This document shows, in pieces, positions 1 through 12,395 of a stretch of 64,000 nt of DNA. The notes beneath the pieces are model-generated. The model ran no database searches and was not told the DNA's origin. It saw only the letters and a program-made list of their open reading frames with translations. Position 1 is the first letter of the stretch; each line of letters begins with the position of its first letter. A program made the position numbers and the translations under genes. Source of the stretch: Oxytricha trifallax (taxonomy: Eukaryota > Ciliophora > Spirotrichea > Sporadotrichida > Oxytrichidae); assembly GCA_000711775.1 (NCBI GenBank), contig ARYC01001871.1:16818-80817 (forward strand), in the 5' to 3' direction.

Positions 1-822
1 TTTTAGAAAATTAATAATTCCTTAAATTTGAAAAACTTTCTTATAATTATTATTTTTATTTTTACAAATTCTAAAATATAAAAGAGCTTGTGAGTTGAAA
101 TGATTTTGCTTAATTTTAATTTTTTTCAAGTTTTATAAATAATTCTTTATTAATTAGAATAGTAACTTAATAATTTTTATAGCCAATTATTATAAATAAA
201 AAAATTAAATTTAATTAGAAATAATAAAAGATTAACTCCATTAATAAGTAAAACTGAATTTATTCAAATCTTACAAATGTTATTTTACTTAAAATAAATA
301 AAATATATTTTTACACTTACTATCTATAAATTATGTTATATTTTAAAAGAAACTAATTTCAAGTTTTCATTTTATAATAAGCTTATTATAACGACTTGGA
401 ATTTTATGTAATTCAGTTATATAATTTAAATATAAATTAAATAAAAATGTTGTTTCTGGAAAAATACAGTTAAATTATTTTAATTTTCATATTTTTACCA
501 CAAATATAATTATTATTTGAAATTCATCAATATATAAAAAAATATTACTATTATAGATTTTTCTCTCAATTATTACTGAATATTGTAGCAAGTAAGATAT
601 ACAATAAATATTGCTTACAATGAATATTGTTATAAAAACACCAATTAGATAAATTTATTTAATAAAATTTTATATGGGGAATTTTTATTATTTGTTGATT
701 TTACTCTTCTATTTTTTTGTAAGTTTCAATTATAAAATAATATAATAATTTAATACACCGATTGATTAAAAATGAAAATTTTTATGACTCAAAAGTTGAA
801 ATTACAATTTTTAACAGAGAAC
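1..822. other. AT-rich intergenic, no gene seen
   Basis: Very AT-rich sequence with no reading frame that looks coding on either strand when TAA/TAG are read as glutamine. It is the upstream flank of the family gene starting at 972. Confidence 0.6.
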
Positions 823-834
823 TTAAATATTTAA
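823..834. promoter_or_regulatory. Upstream palindrome TTAAATATTTAA of family gene A
   Basis: An exact 12-bp palindrome lying 137 bp before the start codon at 972. The same word or a one-base variant precedes nearly every other family gene in the window (5775, 8449, 9944, 14485, 31118, 34958, 37601, 40606 and the unit 3 copies), usually 57-137 bp before the ATG. A promoter or other cis signal is inferred from this positional conservation only. Confidence 0.5.
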
Positions 835-971
835 CTGTCTGTATATTTTATTGAACTTATTAAAAGTTATTTTAATTAAACTATAAATAATTCTTTAATT
901 TAATGGAAAGCTAGAACTAGAATCCCTTTTTAAATCAGAAATTTGTTGGAAACAAGAGAACCTTTGCAGAT

Positions 972-2369
972 ATGACAGAGACTAACAATATATCAGGTGT
1001 GATCCCTAAATACAATGATTCTTACAAATTCAGAAACTCAGCTTAGTTTTTGCCAGTAGGAATGGAAGATTTTAAATATCAAAATAATCTTTAAAAAAAA
1101 AGGAAATTGGGTGAAAACATCAAAAGTAGAAATGACTTAAAATTTAACAACAAGATCTTTACATAGAATAAAGATAGTTTGTCATAATGTTATGTTGAAC
1201 AATAAAATTCTTACTCTCCTATGTTCTAATCCAAAAGCTAAAAGAAGGATGATCATTCAAATATCAATCATAGAACTATGTAACCCCAAGATTATGATTT
1301 CTCTTTTTCAGAGCAAAACTAAAATTCATAAGGAAGAAGTGCCCGATTCCAACACTAGGAGGATCATGTCGGACCCCTACTTTCACATGATGAAGATTAA
1401 GACCACTCCTCTTTCATTTTTGTAGTCAAATGTGTGATTACTAATATTTAAAATCGACAGAATAAAAGTACAAACGACACCTTGATTGTCGACAATTTTA
1501 GTCAAATCTTTAGTTTGATTAAAAACGAGTAGCATCTTCAATCGTCAAAGCTATCGATGGATCAGCAATATATTTATAAATAATCAAAGTATTCTAAAAA
1601 AACAAAAATTTCTAAGGGGTAATTTCTCTATTCTTAAGAATATGTGAAATTTACTTAAAAATTAAGAGTGAATCAGCAAGTCGATTATATTAACGAAAAG
1701 TTTCAGATCTTGCTCAGAAAAATCTAAGCTGACCGCACAGAAAAAAGGTAAGCTTATCCATATGATTATTTATATATCTATTTTAGAGTTGTGAGCAGAA
1801 TTGTTGTAACTTCATTGGCAGAAGCAGCATTGAAAAAGCTTGAAAGCGCATTTATCAGAGGATAGTTCTAATTTCTTTACTCTTACAAAATAGACTAGGA
1901 ACATACAATGTATGAGAGATTGTTAAAGTTCTTTACCAAGGTCATTAGATCATTCTCAAGAAGAAATTATACACCAACACAAAGACTTTCGTCATTCAGA
2001 ATTGAGAGAAGTCGCAGCTATACAAGAGAAATGGACTATAGATCAAACAGAGATGAGGGGTGCTCAAAAGTTCGCTGCTAGCAAGCCTAGCTCTTAAATG
2101 AAAGAATGAGCGTCAGACTCGATTAATGTGTATTTGAGATATAGCAATTGAAAGATACTGTAAGAGAAATGTAGGATACAATTAGAGAAATGTAGGATTA
2201 GGCTGATTACTAATAATATAAGCATGCGACTGAGATTATGGAGCTTAAAAATAACTGCTAATGTCACAGGAGATAGGAAGAAGACGAGGAAAAATAAAGG
2301 CACATTGACGATTGGTCTATTGTCTTAGCAAGTGAGAATAGAAACATCCCACAAACAAGTAGACAGTGA
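972..2369 (+). CDS. Family gene A, coiled-coil protein of unknown function
   Basis: With TAA/TAG as Gln this is one continuous frame from ATG 972 to TGA 2367-2369, about 452 aa after removal of a likely 39-nt GT...AG intron at 1748-1786. The intron length is a multiple of three with no stop, so splicing is inferred from the conserved junction: exon 2 starts R-VVSRIVVTSLAEAAL, and family gene C has its intron at the same place before IISRIILIAFAK. The N-terminal half is polar and rich in Q, N and S. The C-terminus is a predicted coiled coil with a repeated REMQD heptad-like element. There is no signal peptide or membrane segment. The product is not recognised outside this window. No IES-like interruption is visible, unlike the receptor-kinase gene further on. 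Confidence 0.7.
1748..1786 (+). other. Intron of family gene A
   Basis: GTAAGC...TTTTAG, 39 nt. It sits at the same codon phase and protein position as the intron of family gene C at 10702-10736, which supports both as real introns. Confidence 0.6.
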
Positions 2370-3557
2370 TTAGATATCAAGATAATTAATATAACTGTTA
2401 AAATTTAATAAAATAAGGGAAATATGATACATTTTTAAGACCGTTATATTATAATTTGTACAAATGAGCTTGGGAAATTATTTTATAAGTCCATTCTTCT
2501 ATTTAATTAGAGTTAATTTTTTATTTTTTAGCATGTTATTTCCAATACTAATAACATGAAAAAATATATTTTACAAATTAATTATATACTTACAATAATA
2601 CAAAGAAGTTAAGTTAAAATGTTTGTTAAGTATATTTATGCATTTAAATTAAGTATTTGACAATAAAAAATAATTAAGAATGAATTCCAAGAGATGTTAA
2701 TTACTATAAAGTTGATGTCATTATCAAATGGCCAGCTATGTTTATTGTATAAAATAAAATGAAAATCAATAAGGTAAATTGATATATAAAACATTATCAT
2801 ATAAATAAAACAATTAAAGCTCTAAATTTTATTTTAGAATATGTTACGCTATTTCTATATTTTTATGTTAAATATTAATATTAAATATTTTAAATTGATT
2901 ATACTTATGTTTATTAACCTCATTTATTTATTAAATTAACTTCAAATAATCTTAATACTTTAAATTTTTAATTATTTTCAATTTTTAGATTTACAGTGTA
3001 ATCATTTTTAAGGTCTTTTTTATTTTATTATTTATATCTGTTATTTTTTCTTACAGTAGATCAATAATTTCATTTTCTAAGCCAAGAGATAAATTATAAA
3101 CATTATTTTGAAAATTATCTAATAGAATATTATTAATTTTATATAAAGATAATAAAGATATTTTGATTTTTCAAATATTAACTATAGTTTATTGATTTAT
3201 GATTAAGGATTATTGATTACTAATTATATAACTATATGAACCTTAGTGAATCTTAATTATTATTTAAAATTAATTTACATTAATAGTAAGTTAAAACTAC
3301 TCCTATTAATATAAAGAAAGTATTTCTTTAATTCTTATATATATAATAGTATAAATTGTACCTATCCTTTCATCTATATAAATAAACCAAATCAATTATA
3401 AAATATTAATAAACAATATAAATTTAGAATTATAATAATTGAATTTGTTATTTTAAAAAAAACCAAATAATCTGCTAAAAATTAGAAGAATTATAATTAT
3501 TATCATAAAATTAATTATAGTCTATTTGTATTGTCCAAACTTTATTAAAATTTTTAA
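2370..3557. other. AT-rich intergenic, nothing recognised
   Basis: No coding-like frame, RNA gene or repeat that I can support. It separates family gene A from the convergent gene at 3558-4169. Confidence 0.55.
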
Positions 3558-4169
3558 TCACTTTAAATTTAAGTTAATAGTAATTTGCTTTTGATTTAAT
3601 TTCTCCAGGGCCTCTTTATTAATTTTAAGAATAATTATGTGATTTTACTTTGCTTCTTCCTCGCTAACATGATATTACTAATTAGCCAAAGCCTCATAAT
3701 TAACTGCAACAATTTATTCTTAATCAATTTGATTTTAATCTTTCTAATTTTACTCTTAATTATTTGATTTGTTATCTTAAACATCAATATCTACATTATT
3801 TGTGTTACTTTACTGAATACAATTTCTCCGATATTTGTAAAGCTGCATAAATAACTAAAAGATCTGCTCTGGATGTTTAGTACCTAGATATTTCTCAATA
3901 TCGTCATTGCTAATAAATCCAACCTCATCAAATTGATATAGCTTATGTATCGAAAGGTAAAGTTAAAAACCTTATTTTTATCTAATCTCTCTAATAATGG
4001 GAACTCCTACATTTTTATGATATTTATCCTCATGTCTTTTTTTGTTTTTGTAAGTAAAAATTGTACTTTTGTAATTTTTCTGGAAGTGACATATTAAACA
4101 AAATCTGTATGAGGTTAAGAGGGCTGACTACTTTATATTTAATTCTGATTATGGTTATTCTTATTGCAT
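3558..4169 (-). CDS. Small protein with a C2H2-like finger
   Basis: Minus-strand frame from ATG at 4169 to TGA at 3558, 203 aa with TAA/TAG as Gln. Residues about 21-50 hold C..CH followed by rH....H, the spacing of a U1-like or single C2H2 zinc finger. The middle (YQFDEVGFISNDDIEKYL) looks globular. It is followed by an Asn/Gln/Asp-rich linker and a charged helical C-terminus. The family is not recognised, and a nucleic-acid or protein-binding role is inferred from the finger alone. It is downstream of and convergent with family gene A. No IES or pointer repeats were seen inside it. A short GT...AG segment near 3954-3982 could be an intron but is not needed for an open frame. Confidence 0.6.
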
Positions 4170-4242
4170 TAGATTTTTTATTATATAATTAATTTGAGAT
4201 AATTGCAAGATATTTCTTATTTTAGCCATTACAAATAAATAT

Positions 4243-4625
4243 TCAAATTTAAGAAGAATTATCATATTACACCATAAAAATAAAAGGGGGATTACAATTT
4301 TTATATAAATTTTAAGCTTCTACACAATTAATATTTTTTTAAAATGCTTTTTTAACTAACATAATGGGTTTCTGATTAAATTTCCTTACTCCCGGTTTAC
4401 ATTGAAATAGATTTGGATAATAATCATTTAATTTATAAATTAATCATAAGTATACTATCATTTACCCTATACAATATAAGCAATAACTTTACTAAATGCA
4501 ACGATATCATAAGTGTTCTAGGTTTTAAAAACATTATCACTTCATATTATTATTAAAAAATTTTGATAAATTTTATAAAATTGAGCAAGAAGCTCATCAG
4601 TCAAATGCTTTAAATGGAGTAAAAT
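4243..4625 (-). pseudogene. Decayed coding fragments, minus strand
   Basis: Three coding-like stretches follow one another on the minus strand: about 4625-4555, 4545-4445 (YDIVAFSKVIAYIVQG) and 4420-4243 (KPGVRKFNQKPIMLVKKAF). TGA codons interrupt them. The YDIVAFSKVIAYIVQG stretch loosely resembles subdomain IX of protein kinases (sDvyaFGvi), but no catalytic loop is visible. The 8-bp word TAAATGAT occurs on both sides of the gap between the last two stretches, as an IES pointer would, but joining there does not give an open frame. I call it a remnant, possibly a kinase, with low certainty. Confidence 0.3.
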
Positions 4626-5859
4626 TAAACTTTAAATGAATCAAAATCTTTCCCTTTAATTATTGAGTTAGATATTTTATCTAAAAATTGTCAGATGTTA
4701 TTTCCTAATAAATCATTATATAACAAACTATTTTTTTATTCATTTAGATTTTAGAATAATTAAAAAATTAATAAATGCGATGAATTGATATTTGTTTAAA
4801 TACTACAAAAGTTTCAAATTTTTGTTATAAATATCTTTCAAATTACAGATTTGTAATTTTTGCCCCAAAAACATTTTCATGACAATTAATATTTTTGTCT
4901 TATATGAAGTTTGGTTCGAGGTTGTAAAATTAAATATATTTTTAATAATTCTTAGACTAAAAATTAATTTAGTAATAAAATTTTTGTTTTTCTATGATTT
5001 AAAATAAAGTTTCAAAAATATCAAATATTCTCCTTTATTTATTAAATTACTCATACTTACTACTAGATTTTTCAAATTTATTATTTATAATTAATTACTT
5101 TTATTAACTGATAAAAATCTCTTTCGAAACTAAACTGTACATCTTTTATTTTTAATTATTTGTCCAACATGTTTTGAGAAATTCAAAATATTTTAAACTA
5201 ATTAATCACACAGCATTTATATTTAAATAAAATAAATTTTTATTTAGATAAAATACTGTTCTTTAAAATATTGCTTATTTAAATCTATCTATTAAAGTAA
5301 TTATAGATGTTTTAAAAAAGACACTTAATTTAATCTTTAAATTATTAATAGTATTTTTATATATCAAATGTTTAAGATTAAACTCTAATTCTTTGTAATT
5401 ATTCAGCGATAAAACATTTACAGTTTTGTGTTTCTAGAATAAATAACATATCATTTAAGCATATTTTGCTTAATATAGTTTAATTTAAAATATAGCAAAT
5501 CTTTTGTATAAATCAGATTGAGAATAAACTTCTATTAATATTATATGCATTAATTTATCATTTTTAATTGTCATAGTTATATTTACTTATAGTCAAACAA
5601 GAATTACTAAAAGAACTTTATTTTATTTTCATAAATATTATTTAATCAATAAACCTCAGAATCGCTTAAATGTTAATATAAAAATCTTGTTATACATACA
5701 TTAAATTGATAAATTATCTATTTAAAATTAAGCTTGATTAAATAAGTTTAAATAATAAAACTGAAATCATTAAGTTAAATGTTTATTTTTAATATTGATT
5801 ATCTCTACTAATTGAATTTGATTTCATCAATATTATAACTAAATTTATATTTAAAAAGT
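4626..5859. other. AT-rich intergenic with motif variant
   Basis: No gene seen. A one-mismatch form of the family palindrome, TTAAATGTTTAT, lies at 5775-5786, 73 bp before the start of family gene B. Confidence 0.5.
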
Positions 5860-7413
5860 ATGAGTGAAAACATGGCAAGCAACCAAACTGAGAAGAAAAG
5901 TGGCAGCTAAATCTATTAGTAGAATTCTGGCTTTGAGGAGAGAAAGAAGAGTGGCAATTCAATTCTAAAGAAGAGAACTTTCACTCAGACGACAATTGAT
6001 GGCAAAAGTTAGTTATGCAGGCAAGGGAAAGTTGGAAGAATTGAAAATTCAAAAGGTTCAAAGAACAGTACCAAAATGGCTATAGATCAATCGAAGAAAA
6101 GCAACTTAAATGTCAGTCTAGAAGAGTGTGATTAGTTCGATTCTGGAAATTAAGATGCTTATTCTGCAGAGCCAAGAAGTTCCTCAAAGAGAAAAGTGCA
6201 TTTTAAAGGTCTGTGTGATAGAGTTGGCACAAAAACTTAAAATAAATCATAAGCTGATGATGAAGATGGTGCTCTGCAAAAAGACTTCATTAACTCTGAC
6301 TAGGTATAGATTGATACTAGCACCAACAAGAACTAATTAGATTTTTAAAAGGAAAATGAATAGGGTATTGTGGACTCTAACTTTGAAGAATTAGAATTCC
6401 AAAATAAAGAAATTGAAATCTCTTAAGAATGCAATAACTTCACCACAATCATCAGAGATTCAATCAAGTACCTACCAAAACCAAAACCTTTTGACGAAAA
6501 TGCAGGAGTCTGGTAATTTGTTATAGAAGTGCTAAGATTAATTGTTTCGACAATTCCTGACTCAGTTCCTGAAAATGGTGATATAAAAGGACTTCATGTT
6601 GGTCACTCTAGTATCTACCAAAAACTCCATCAAGATCATGTGGCTATTTATTAATACATATATTCCATTTTTATGGGAAATAAATATCATGTAAAAGATT
6701 TTCCTTATCTTGAAAAAGATAATTAATAAAATGAGATTAATTTAAATCATGAGTGCAATTATGTGTAAGAAGGATTTAGGACCTTGAACAACTTAATCCT
6801 TAAAAAGACAAAAAACCTTAAGTAAGTTATGCAACATATTTAATCCTATTATAGAGAAATTATGGTGATCCTTATCTCATCATTTGCAGCAGAATCTTCA
6901 AAGTATTTTTAAAAGAATTCATGGTATGGTAAAAAACTTAAATTCTTTAGTAAATACAGCCAGTCATTGAAAGGAAAAAGTTACCTTGCATATGAAAGGT
7001 TTTGCAGTTTATTCTGCAAATTCATAAAAACTGAGCTGAAGAGAAACCAAATTTAGTACAAAATCCCTGTTCAACCAAATCAAAGAAGCGTAAGTGAGTA
7101 AGGCAAGAGAAGCTCACAATCTAAATAGGAAAAGAAAGAATAAAATGATACAGAGCTACCTCTCATTAAGAATTAACTGGAAGATACTTAAAAAGAGCTT
7201 GAAGATGTGAAGCAAAAGTTTGAGACTTTAAAGCAAATGAGATTTAACGAAAAGGCTGAGTATCAAAAGACTATACAGAGACAATCCAGAAAGATCTCTA
7301 AATTAAATTCTATGTGCTATGATTTAAAGACTCAGATCACAGATTTCGTTAAATTTGTATAAGGAAAGCAAGATACAAACTAATCAGATATCGTCTCACC
7401 TCAAGATATTTGA
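5860..7413 (+). CDS. Family gene B, coiled-coil protein of unknown function
   Basis: Uninterrupted frame from ATG 5860 to TGA 7411-7413, 517 aa with TAA/TAG as Gln and no intron or IES. Residues about 25-45 carry the basic N-terminal motif LKKRTFTQTTIDGK, then a Ser/Lys/Gln-rich region. The core runs from about 190 to 400 and includes GHSSIYQKLHQDHVAIY and YVQEGFRTLNNL, which align with GHKFIYKCNQRVIYGY and YINQGFLDIYTYL of family gene F at 40675. YYREIMVILISSFAAE is at the position of SRVISRIILAAFAK. The C-terminal 90 residues are a charged coiled coil. There is no membrane segment. Function is unknown, and intactness suggests a gene under selection. Confidence 0.72.
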
Positions 7414-8532
7414 GATTAAATTAGTGTCACTTAACGCATTACATAACTTTGAGAAATTCTTTAATTTTAATTCAATATAAATTAGCTGTTAACAAATTTG
7501 TATAATTTTATGTAAATTTAAAAAACCTTACAATTTCTTAAGAGATGTACTTTGCATAATTTATATTTCTTTTACTTAAATTAACTTAATTTCCAATTTA
7601 AAACAATTTTATATTATGACTTATTCTTCCTAATTTTTAGAAATGTCGTTTTATCAACCATAATAGATTTAGCAATTACTTTATATTAATATTTTTAAAA
7701 AATTTTAAATTCAAAATCCTTAGTAATATTAAATATAAGTAAAATTAATAGAAATTCATGTGAAATAGTGATATTCTTAAATCAATTAATTTAAATAATA
7801 TATTTGAAAATCTATCAAGAAAATGATTAATGTGTAATACTTAGCATTTGTTTGAGACTTTATCATATAATTTAATTGTAAAAGAAAAAATGAGTTTGAC
7901 ATTTAATTATATATATATATATATTTACCTTCATATATGATTGATTAGAGAAATAATATCTTTGAGTTTATATCGGTTTATATAATATGTTGGATTCAAA
8001 TGAAATATTAATATATTCGTTTTATTATAATGTAGGATTTGATTTGAATTAAAAAAATGTAGCCGACTATTAAAAATAACTAGTTATTTTGTGAGTTCAT
8101 AATAAAAAAATAGGATTTGTAATGCCTTTAAAACTAATTTCTAAAATGTTTCAGTAATATAAAAAAACTAAATTGAAAAAGGCTTAAATAATTGTTTTAT
8201 TATGTAAATATAATTTATCAGAAAGGAGCAGAATATTCTATATTTTATTTAGAATAAAATTTTATAGTATAATTATTGAATAGTCAACAATATTTCCATA
8301 AATATTAAATATATTTCAATTTTAAGTTAGTTTTTATTTAATTTTACTTTGCCAAAATATAATTTGTTTAAATATTAAATCTATTCAATATTATTAATAG
8401 TTTATTTCTAAATTATTAAATTTAAATATGCATAATACATTCAATTAGTTAAATATTTATTTTTTGCTGTTTTATCTCTTCTAATTAATTCCATCTTAAT
8501 AATTTTTTATAATTTATAAAAAGTAAACTTAG
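7414..8532. other. AT-rich intergenic
   Basis: No gene seen. It contains a TA dinucleotide run near 7908-7923 and the family palindrome variant TTAAATATTTAT at 8449-8460, 73 bp before the start of the next family member. Confidence 0.5.
8449..8460. promoter_or_regulatory. Upstream palindrome variant, family gene at 8533
   Basis: TTAAATATTTAT, one base from the perfect palindrome, 73 bp before ATG 8533. It is retained although the gene itself is broken. Confidence 0.45.
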
Positions 8533-9616
8533 ATGGACAAAATTTTAACTCAGTGGAGTGGATCTAACAAACAGACGGAGAGCGCTGGAATTCTTGAAGA
8601 AAAGACCAATAGCACTTCACTGCTCAAGAAGAGATAATACAGACAGACTACTATCTCTGGCATGGTAAAAGCAAACACACAAGAGAAACTTGGCAGAATT
8701 GGATATTCGAAAAATTCTAAGAACAAAATCGAAAAGCCTAACATTCAAACTTAAAATCTCATCTCAAATGATACTATTGATGATTAACATGAATTTTGTG
8801 CAAGTAGTAAAAATTGTGAGCCTTAAGATCTAAAGAATGACTTTAAAAGTATAACTCAATTCTAAAATTATTCTATTCTCGCCAACAGTAAAACTTAAAT
8901 GAATACATCGTTCGATAAAAGTGGTGGTCAAGAAAGCTCAGACAATATTCACGCTTAGTTTCAGGAGCAGATTAACACTAGCAACCAATAAGACTTCCAT
9001 GAAGATGAAGAAAGAGTTTTATATTCGTAAGAGGACGAAGTTGTAAATTAACTCGATGAGATTTAAATTACTTTTGGGAGTAAAGAATTCGTTTCTACAA
9101 TCTGGGATCTAATCAAAAACTTGCCAGAATCCAAGAAAAACTGACAAAAATGCTCAAGTTTAGAAGTTGATTATGTAGGAACTTAAATCAATTATTTCAA
9201 CCATTCCTGACTAAATTTCAAAAGCTAGTAATGTAAATAGCATCCACTTTATTAAGTTTTAATTGCCCACCTCACCATTAAAAAGAAATGCAAGTGAATA
9301 ATATGATTAGAGAATCTCAATACCCCAATAATCAGAGCATAATCCAATTCAAATTGAAATTCCAAGCTAAAATTATTTACTAATAGAGGCCTAAAGAGAG
9401 AATTTTGAGTTAAAATAATAATTTCAGATTTCAAAGTACCAGCATGATAAAGAAAAGTAAGAGTCACAAAACATTATCAATAGACAAGCTAGAAAGATAA
9501 CGAAATTGAACAAAATGTGCTTTAATAATCAAGAGTAGATATCGGAATTGAATGATGTCATCAAAAATATGAGTCGAGACCTATTTGGTAAGAAGAGTAG
9601 CAAAATATAGAACTGA
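8533..9616 (+). pseudogene. Broken paralogue of family gene B
   Basis: The first frame runs from ATG 8533 to TGA 9142-9144 (203 aa) and includes the N-terminal motif LLKKRQYRQTTISGMVK and EFVSTIWDLIKNLPES, matching gene B (NFTTIIRDSIKYLPKP). After a frame change, a second frame (ATG 9173 to TGA 9614-9616) resumes with LKSIISTIPDQIS, matching LRLIVSTIPDSVP, and ends in RQARKITKLNKMCF, matching RQSRKISKLNSMCY. Much of the central core present in gene B is missing. This is a frameshifted, internally deleted copy. A short protein could still be made from the first frame, but nothing shows that. Confidence 0.65.
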
Positions 9617-9943
9617 TATAATTATTATTGTTATTTTGAATTATCAGAATAGCGTTGATTTTTTTTATAATTTTAATTAAATTAAATTTAATAAGAGCTA
9701 TTGTATGATTATCTGTTATTTAATTTGAATGTAACAAGTAATTAACAACATTGAATATTTTTTATTCTTATCTATATATATATATAAGTCTATCGAAACT
9801 AAATCAGATTTTTATCAATTTAGTATCACGCTACAAATTATAATATTCTTTAAACTCATAAAATCAACTTGCAATTATTTTTAAAATCTTATAATGTTTT
9901 GATCAATTTCCAGCAAAAAAATGGAATTGTACCTAATAATAAT

Positions 9944-9955
9944 TTAAATATTTAA
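9944..9955. promoter_or_regulatory. Upstream palindrome of family gene C, unit 1
   Basis: Exact TTAAATATTTAA, 78 bp before ATG 10034. It is conserved at 31118-31129 in unit 2 and in unit 3. Confidence 0.5.
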
Positions 9956-10033
9956 GTAAGTGATTTATAATTTTTGCCATTTAAGTAAATTATATAGTTT
10001 AATTATTAATATATTATTAAATAGCAAATAATC

Positions 10034-11112
10034 ATGAACAACTAACAACCACGCAAATAGAACTTCGCAAGAAAGATTTGCACTCAAAGATAAGGATAAG
10101 ATCCCCAATAAACCTAAGAAGAAGCTCTCCCCACTCAACAGCCAAGCTAAATCTTAAATCAATCCTAAGTATCTCCATCTTAAAAAGATGAGACTTATTT
10201 CAAGGAGTTTATGAATTTTGAATAGTTCACAGACTTTGGTTTTAAAAGATAAAGAACTTCTCTTCAAACAGAGATTACTACCACCAACAACTTGAATACA
10301 GATCTCACAATAATGCCTACTCCATTTTATGCTCAAATTAATTAAACTTAAAATTAAATCCCAGGTGCATTTGACTTCAAGAACGATAGGTTTTTCCAAT
10401 CCATAAAAGTACTTAAAGAAGAGATTTAAAAATTACCAAGTTTGACTTTAAATGACAAAGAGATTCTCTAAGAGTTTGACAAGATATTCAGTTTAGTCAC
10501 CGATGATGCTGATATACAATGCAAAGATCATTTTTATAAATGCATAAAATACACTAAAATAATAAACAATCAAGTTAGGCTTTCATATTAGTATGAAAGG
10601 GAGGAATACAATTAAATAATAAAATATGATCCTTCTATCCAGAAGATCAAAGACTTTGATTCAATAGTAGAAGATATCAATAACGATCTTTCACAAAATA
10701 GGTAGGTATTAAATTGTGTATTAATTGTTTTTATAGAATAATTTCTAGAATTATTTTGATTGCATTCGCCAAGAAATGGGAGAAGAACTGTTCCAATGTT
10801 AGAATAAGAAACATATTGAGAAGACTACAGAGTATTGATGTATAAGTTTGGAACTCAAGATAATTCAAGATTTACGATAAGTATCAAGAAAAATTCTCAA
10901 AGTCTATAAAAGCAATCTTAGCCGATATTAAATTGTCAAATATTGAGAGCACCCTTGAGAAAATGGTTCAATATTTCTCATCAAAGGATTAAGAGTTTAA
11001 GAACATGATCGAGAATTTACACGCACAAACAGGGGCTAAAACTGATTCTGAGAAAATGGAAGATGCAGCAAGCAAATAGAAAAAAGTGATGGAAGACCCT
11101 AATCAGTCATGA
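10034..11112 (+). CDS. Family gene C, unit 1 copy, intact
   Basis: ATG 10034 to TGA 11110-11112 with one 35-nt intron at 10702-10736, giving 347 aa. The intron is needed: reading through shifts the frame, while splicing joins SQNR to IISRIILIAFAKKWEKN. The N-terminus is Gln-rich and basic, followed by FGFKRQRTSLQTEITTTNN, the counterpart of the KKRTFTQTTIDG motif. The helical core is about residues 100-300, and a charged helical tail ends ...SKQKKVMEDPNQS. Compared with the unit 2 copy it lacks about 33 codons near 32100-32200 and is otherwise collinear. Function is unknown. Both copies are open despite many differences, which argues for past or present coding function. Confidence 0.72.
10702..10736 (+). 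other. Intron of family gene C, unit 1
   Basis: GTAGGT...TTATAG, 35 nt. The equivalent in unit 2 is 34 nt (31874-31907), so the length difference is tolerated, as expected for an intron and not for coding sequence. Confidence 0.8.
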
Positions 11113-12266
11113 ACATTCAAAGAACACATTGACACAATTAAATGAGATGGACGTATTATAAAAATATAATTAAATAGGGGAAAAGACTGTTTTTAATGAG
11201 GGTGGAAATTAATTTCATGGCTATACTTAATTTTTAAAAAATATTAATTAGATAATTCCAGCAATTTTATATTAGATAAAGATAATTATATTATTTAGAT
11301 TAATTATGACAATTTATTACAATTATATTTATTAGTAAATATTTTAATACAAAGTAACTTTCTGCATTTAATTATTATGGAAGTGAAATATTTGTCTTCA
11401 AAATTCTATACTTTTTTATATCAACATTTTTAGAAATGTCTGAGAAATGTATCATTTAAATATAGCCAAAATGTATTTAAATCATTATTATTTAAACTAA
11501 GGATGATTCTAATTATTATATGCTTATTTGTACAATTTGTCTAAATATTAAGCTCTTAAAACTAATTTCATTTCATTCTATTTCATTTAATTATAGTATA
11601 ACTCTCTGATGATTTAAGTATATATTTGTCTAATTCAATTAATTTTTGTTATTTATTTTGTCTAAATAAAATTTGTTGGTTCTTCATTTTTTAGATTATT
11701 ATTAATTTAGTATAATCAACTGGGGAAACACTTAAAACCTCATTTTTTACCTTTAAATAATTAATCAATCATGTATTATTCTGAAATTTAATTTTTATTA
11801 TCTATTCAAATCATTTATATTTTAGGGCATCTAAGTAGTTGTTGCTATTTTTTCATTCGTCCTTTTTAGATAATTTTTTAATATTTTTCTTCACTAATTT
11901 TTCAATTTAACTTCAGGTAACTTTTTCAAATAAAAAAATTAAAAAAATATTAAATTTTTAAAAACAGCAGGAACGATAACAACAGCAATAAAAATTCAAG
12001 GAAAATTAATTAAAATTAGATTCTGGATAATAAAAAAATAATCAAATTATAAAAATTCCTAGATTATTGAAAGACAATAATTAAGATGAGAAAAAACAAT
12101 TTTGTTAAAATTTAATAAAATTTTAACAAACTCTAATTTAAGTTTATTTTGTTTAGTTTATTGTTATTGTTGCTACTGTTATTAAAGTCTAATATTTTAA
12201 AATTTTTTTAAAAGAAAAAGTTGCCTGAAAATTAGGTGAAAAAATATTTACAAAAATTATATAAAA
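11113..12266. other. Non-coding, with a unit 1-specific segment
   Basis: No gene seen. Bases about 11360-12215 have no counterpart in units 2 and 3, where the flanks (AAAGTAA... and ...AAGTTRCCTGA) are joined within about 30 bp near 32620-32660. The right part, about 11940-12215, is an imperfect inverted repeat with arms around ACAGCAGGAACGATAACAAC and its complement near 12160-12200. It could be an insertion in unit 1 or a deletion in units 2/3. Confidence 0.45.
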
Positions 12267-12395
12267 ATGGCGAATGAGAAACATCATCAACTATTTAGAT
12301 GCCCTAACATAGAAATGTTTTGGAAAAGTTTAGAAAATTAAGATCAGAATAATACATGGGAGTTAACTAATTCTTTAGTGGCTAGTTACTAATGA
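12267..12395 (+). other. Short ORF, 42 aa
   Basis: ATG 12267 to TGA 12393-12395. The unit 2 counterpart near 32710 has changed codons and an early TGA, so coding function is doubtful. It may be a remnant exon. Confidence 0.2.

Noticed and set aside
1192..1425. Open frames of 60-87 codons under the standard code
   Set aside because: They are shadows. With TAA/TAG as Gln, much longer frames cover the same DNA (for example 972-2369, 5860-7413, 40675-42285), and most of the short frames lie in other phases or on the opposite strand.
4445..4545. Protein kinase domain call for the fragment YDIVAFSKVIAYIVQG
   Set aside because: Only a loose resemblance to subdomain IX; no HRD or DFG motifs were found nearby, so it is listed only as decayed coding fragments.
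5860..7413. Standard genetic code or bacterial origin
   Set aside because: Hundreds of in-frame TAA/TAG codons at conserved Gln positions, tiny GT-AG introns and TGA-only stops exclude it.
7900..7925. TA dinucleotide run as a functional element
   Set aside because: Simple low-complexity repeat common in such AT-rich DNA; no conserved position relative to genes.
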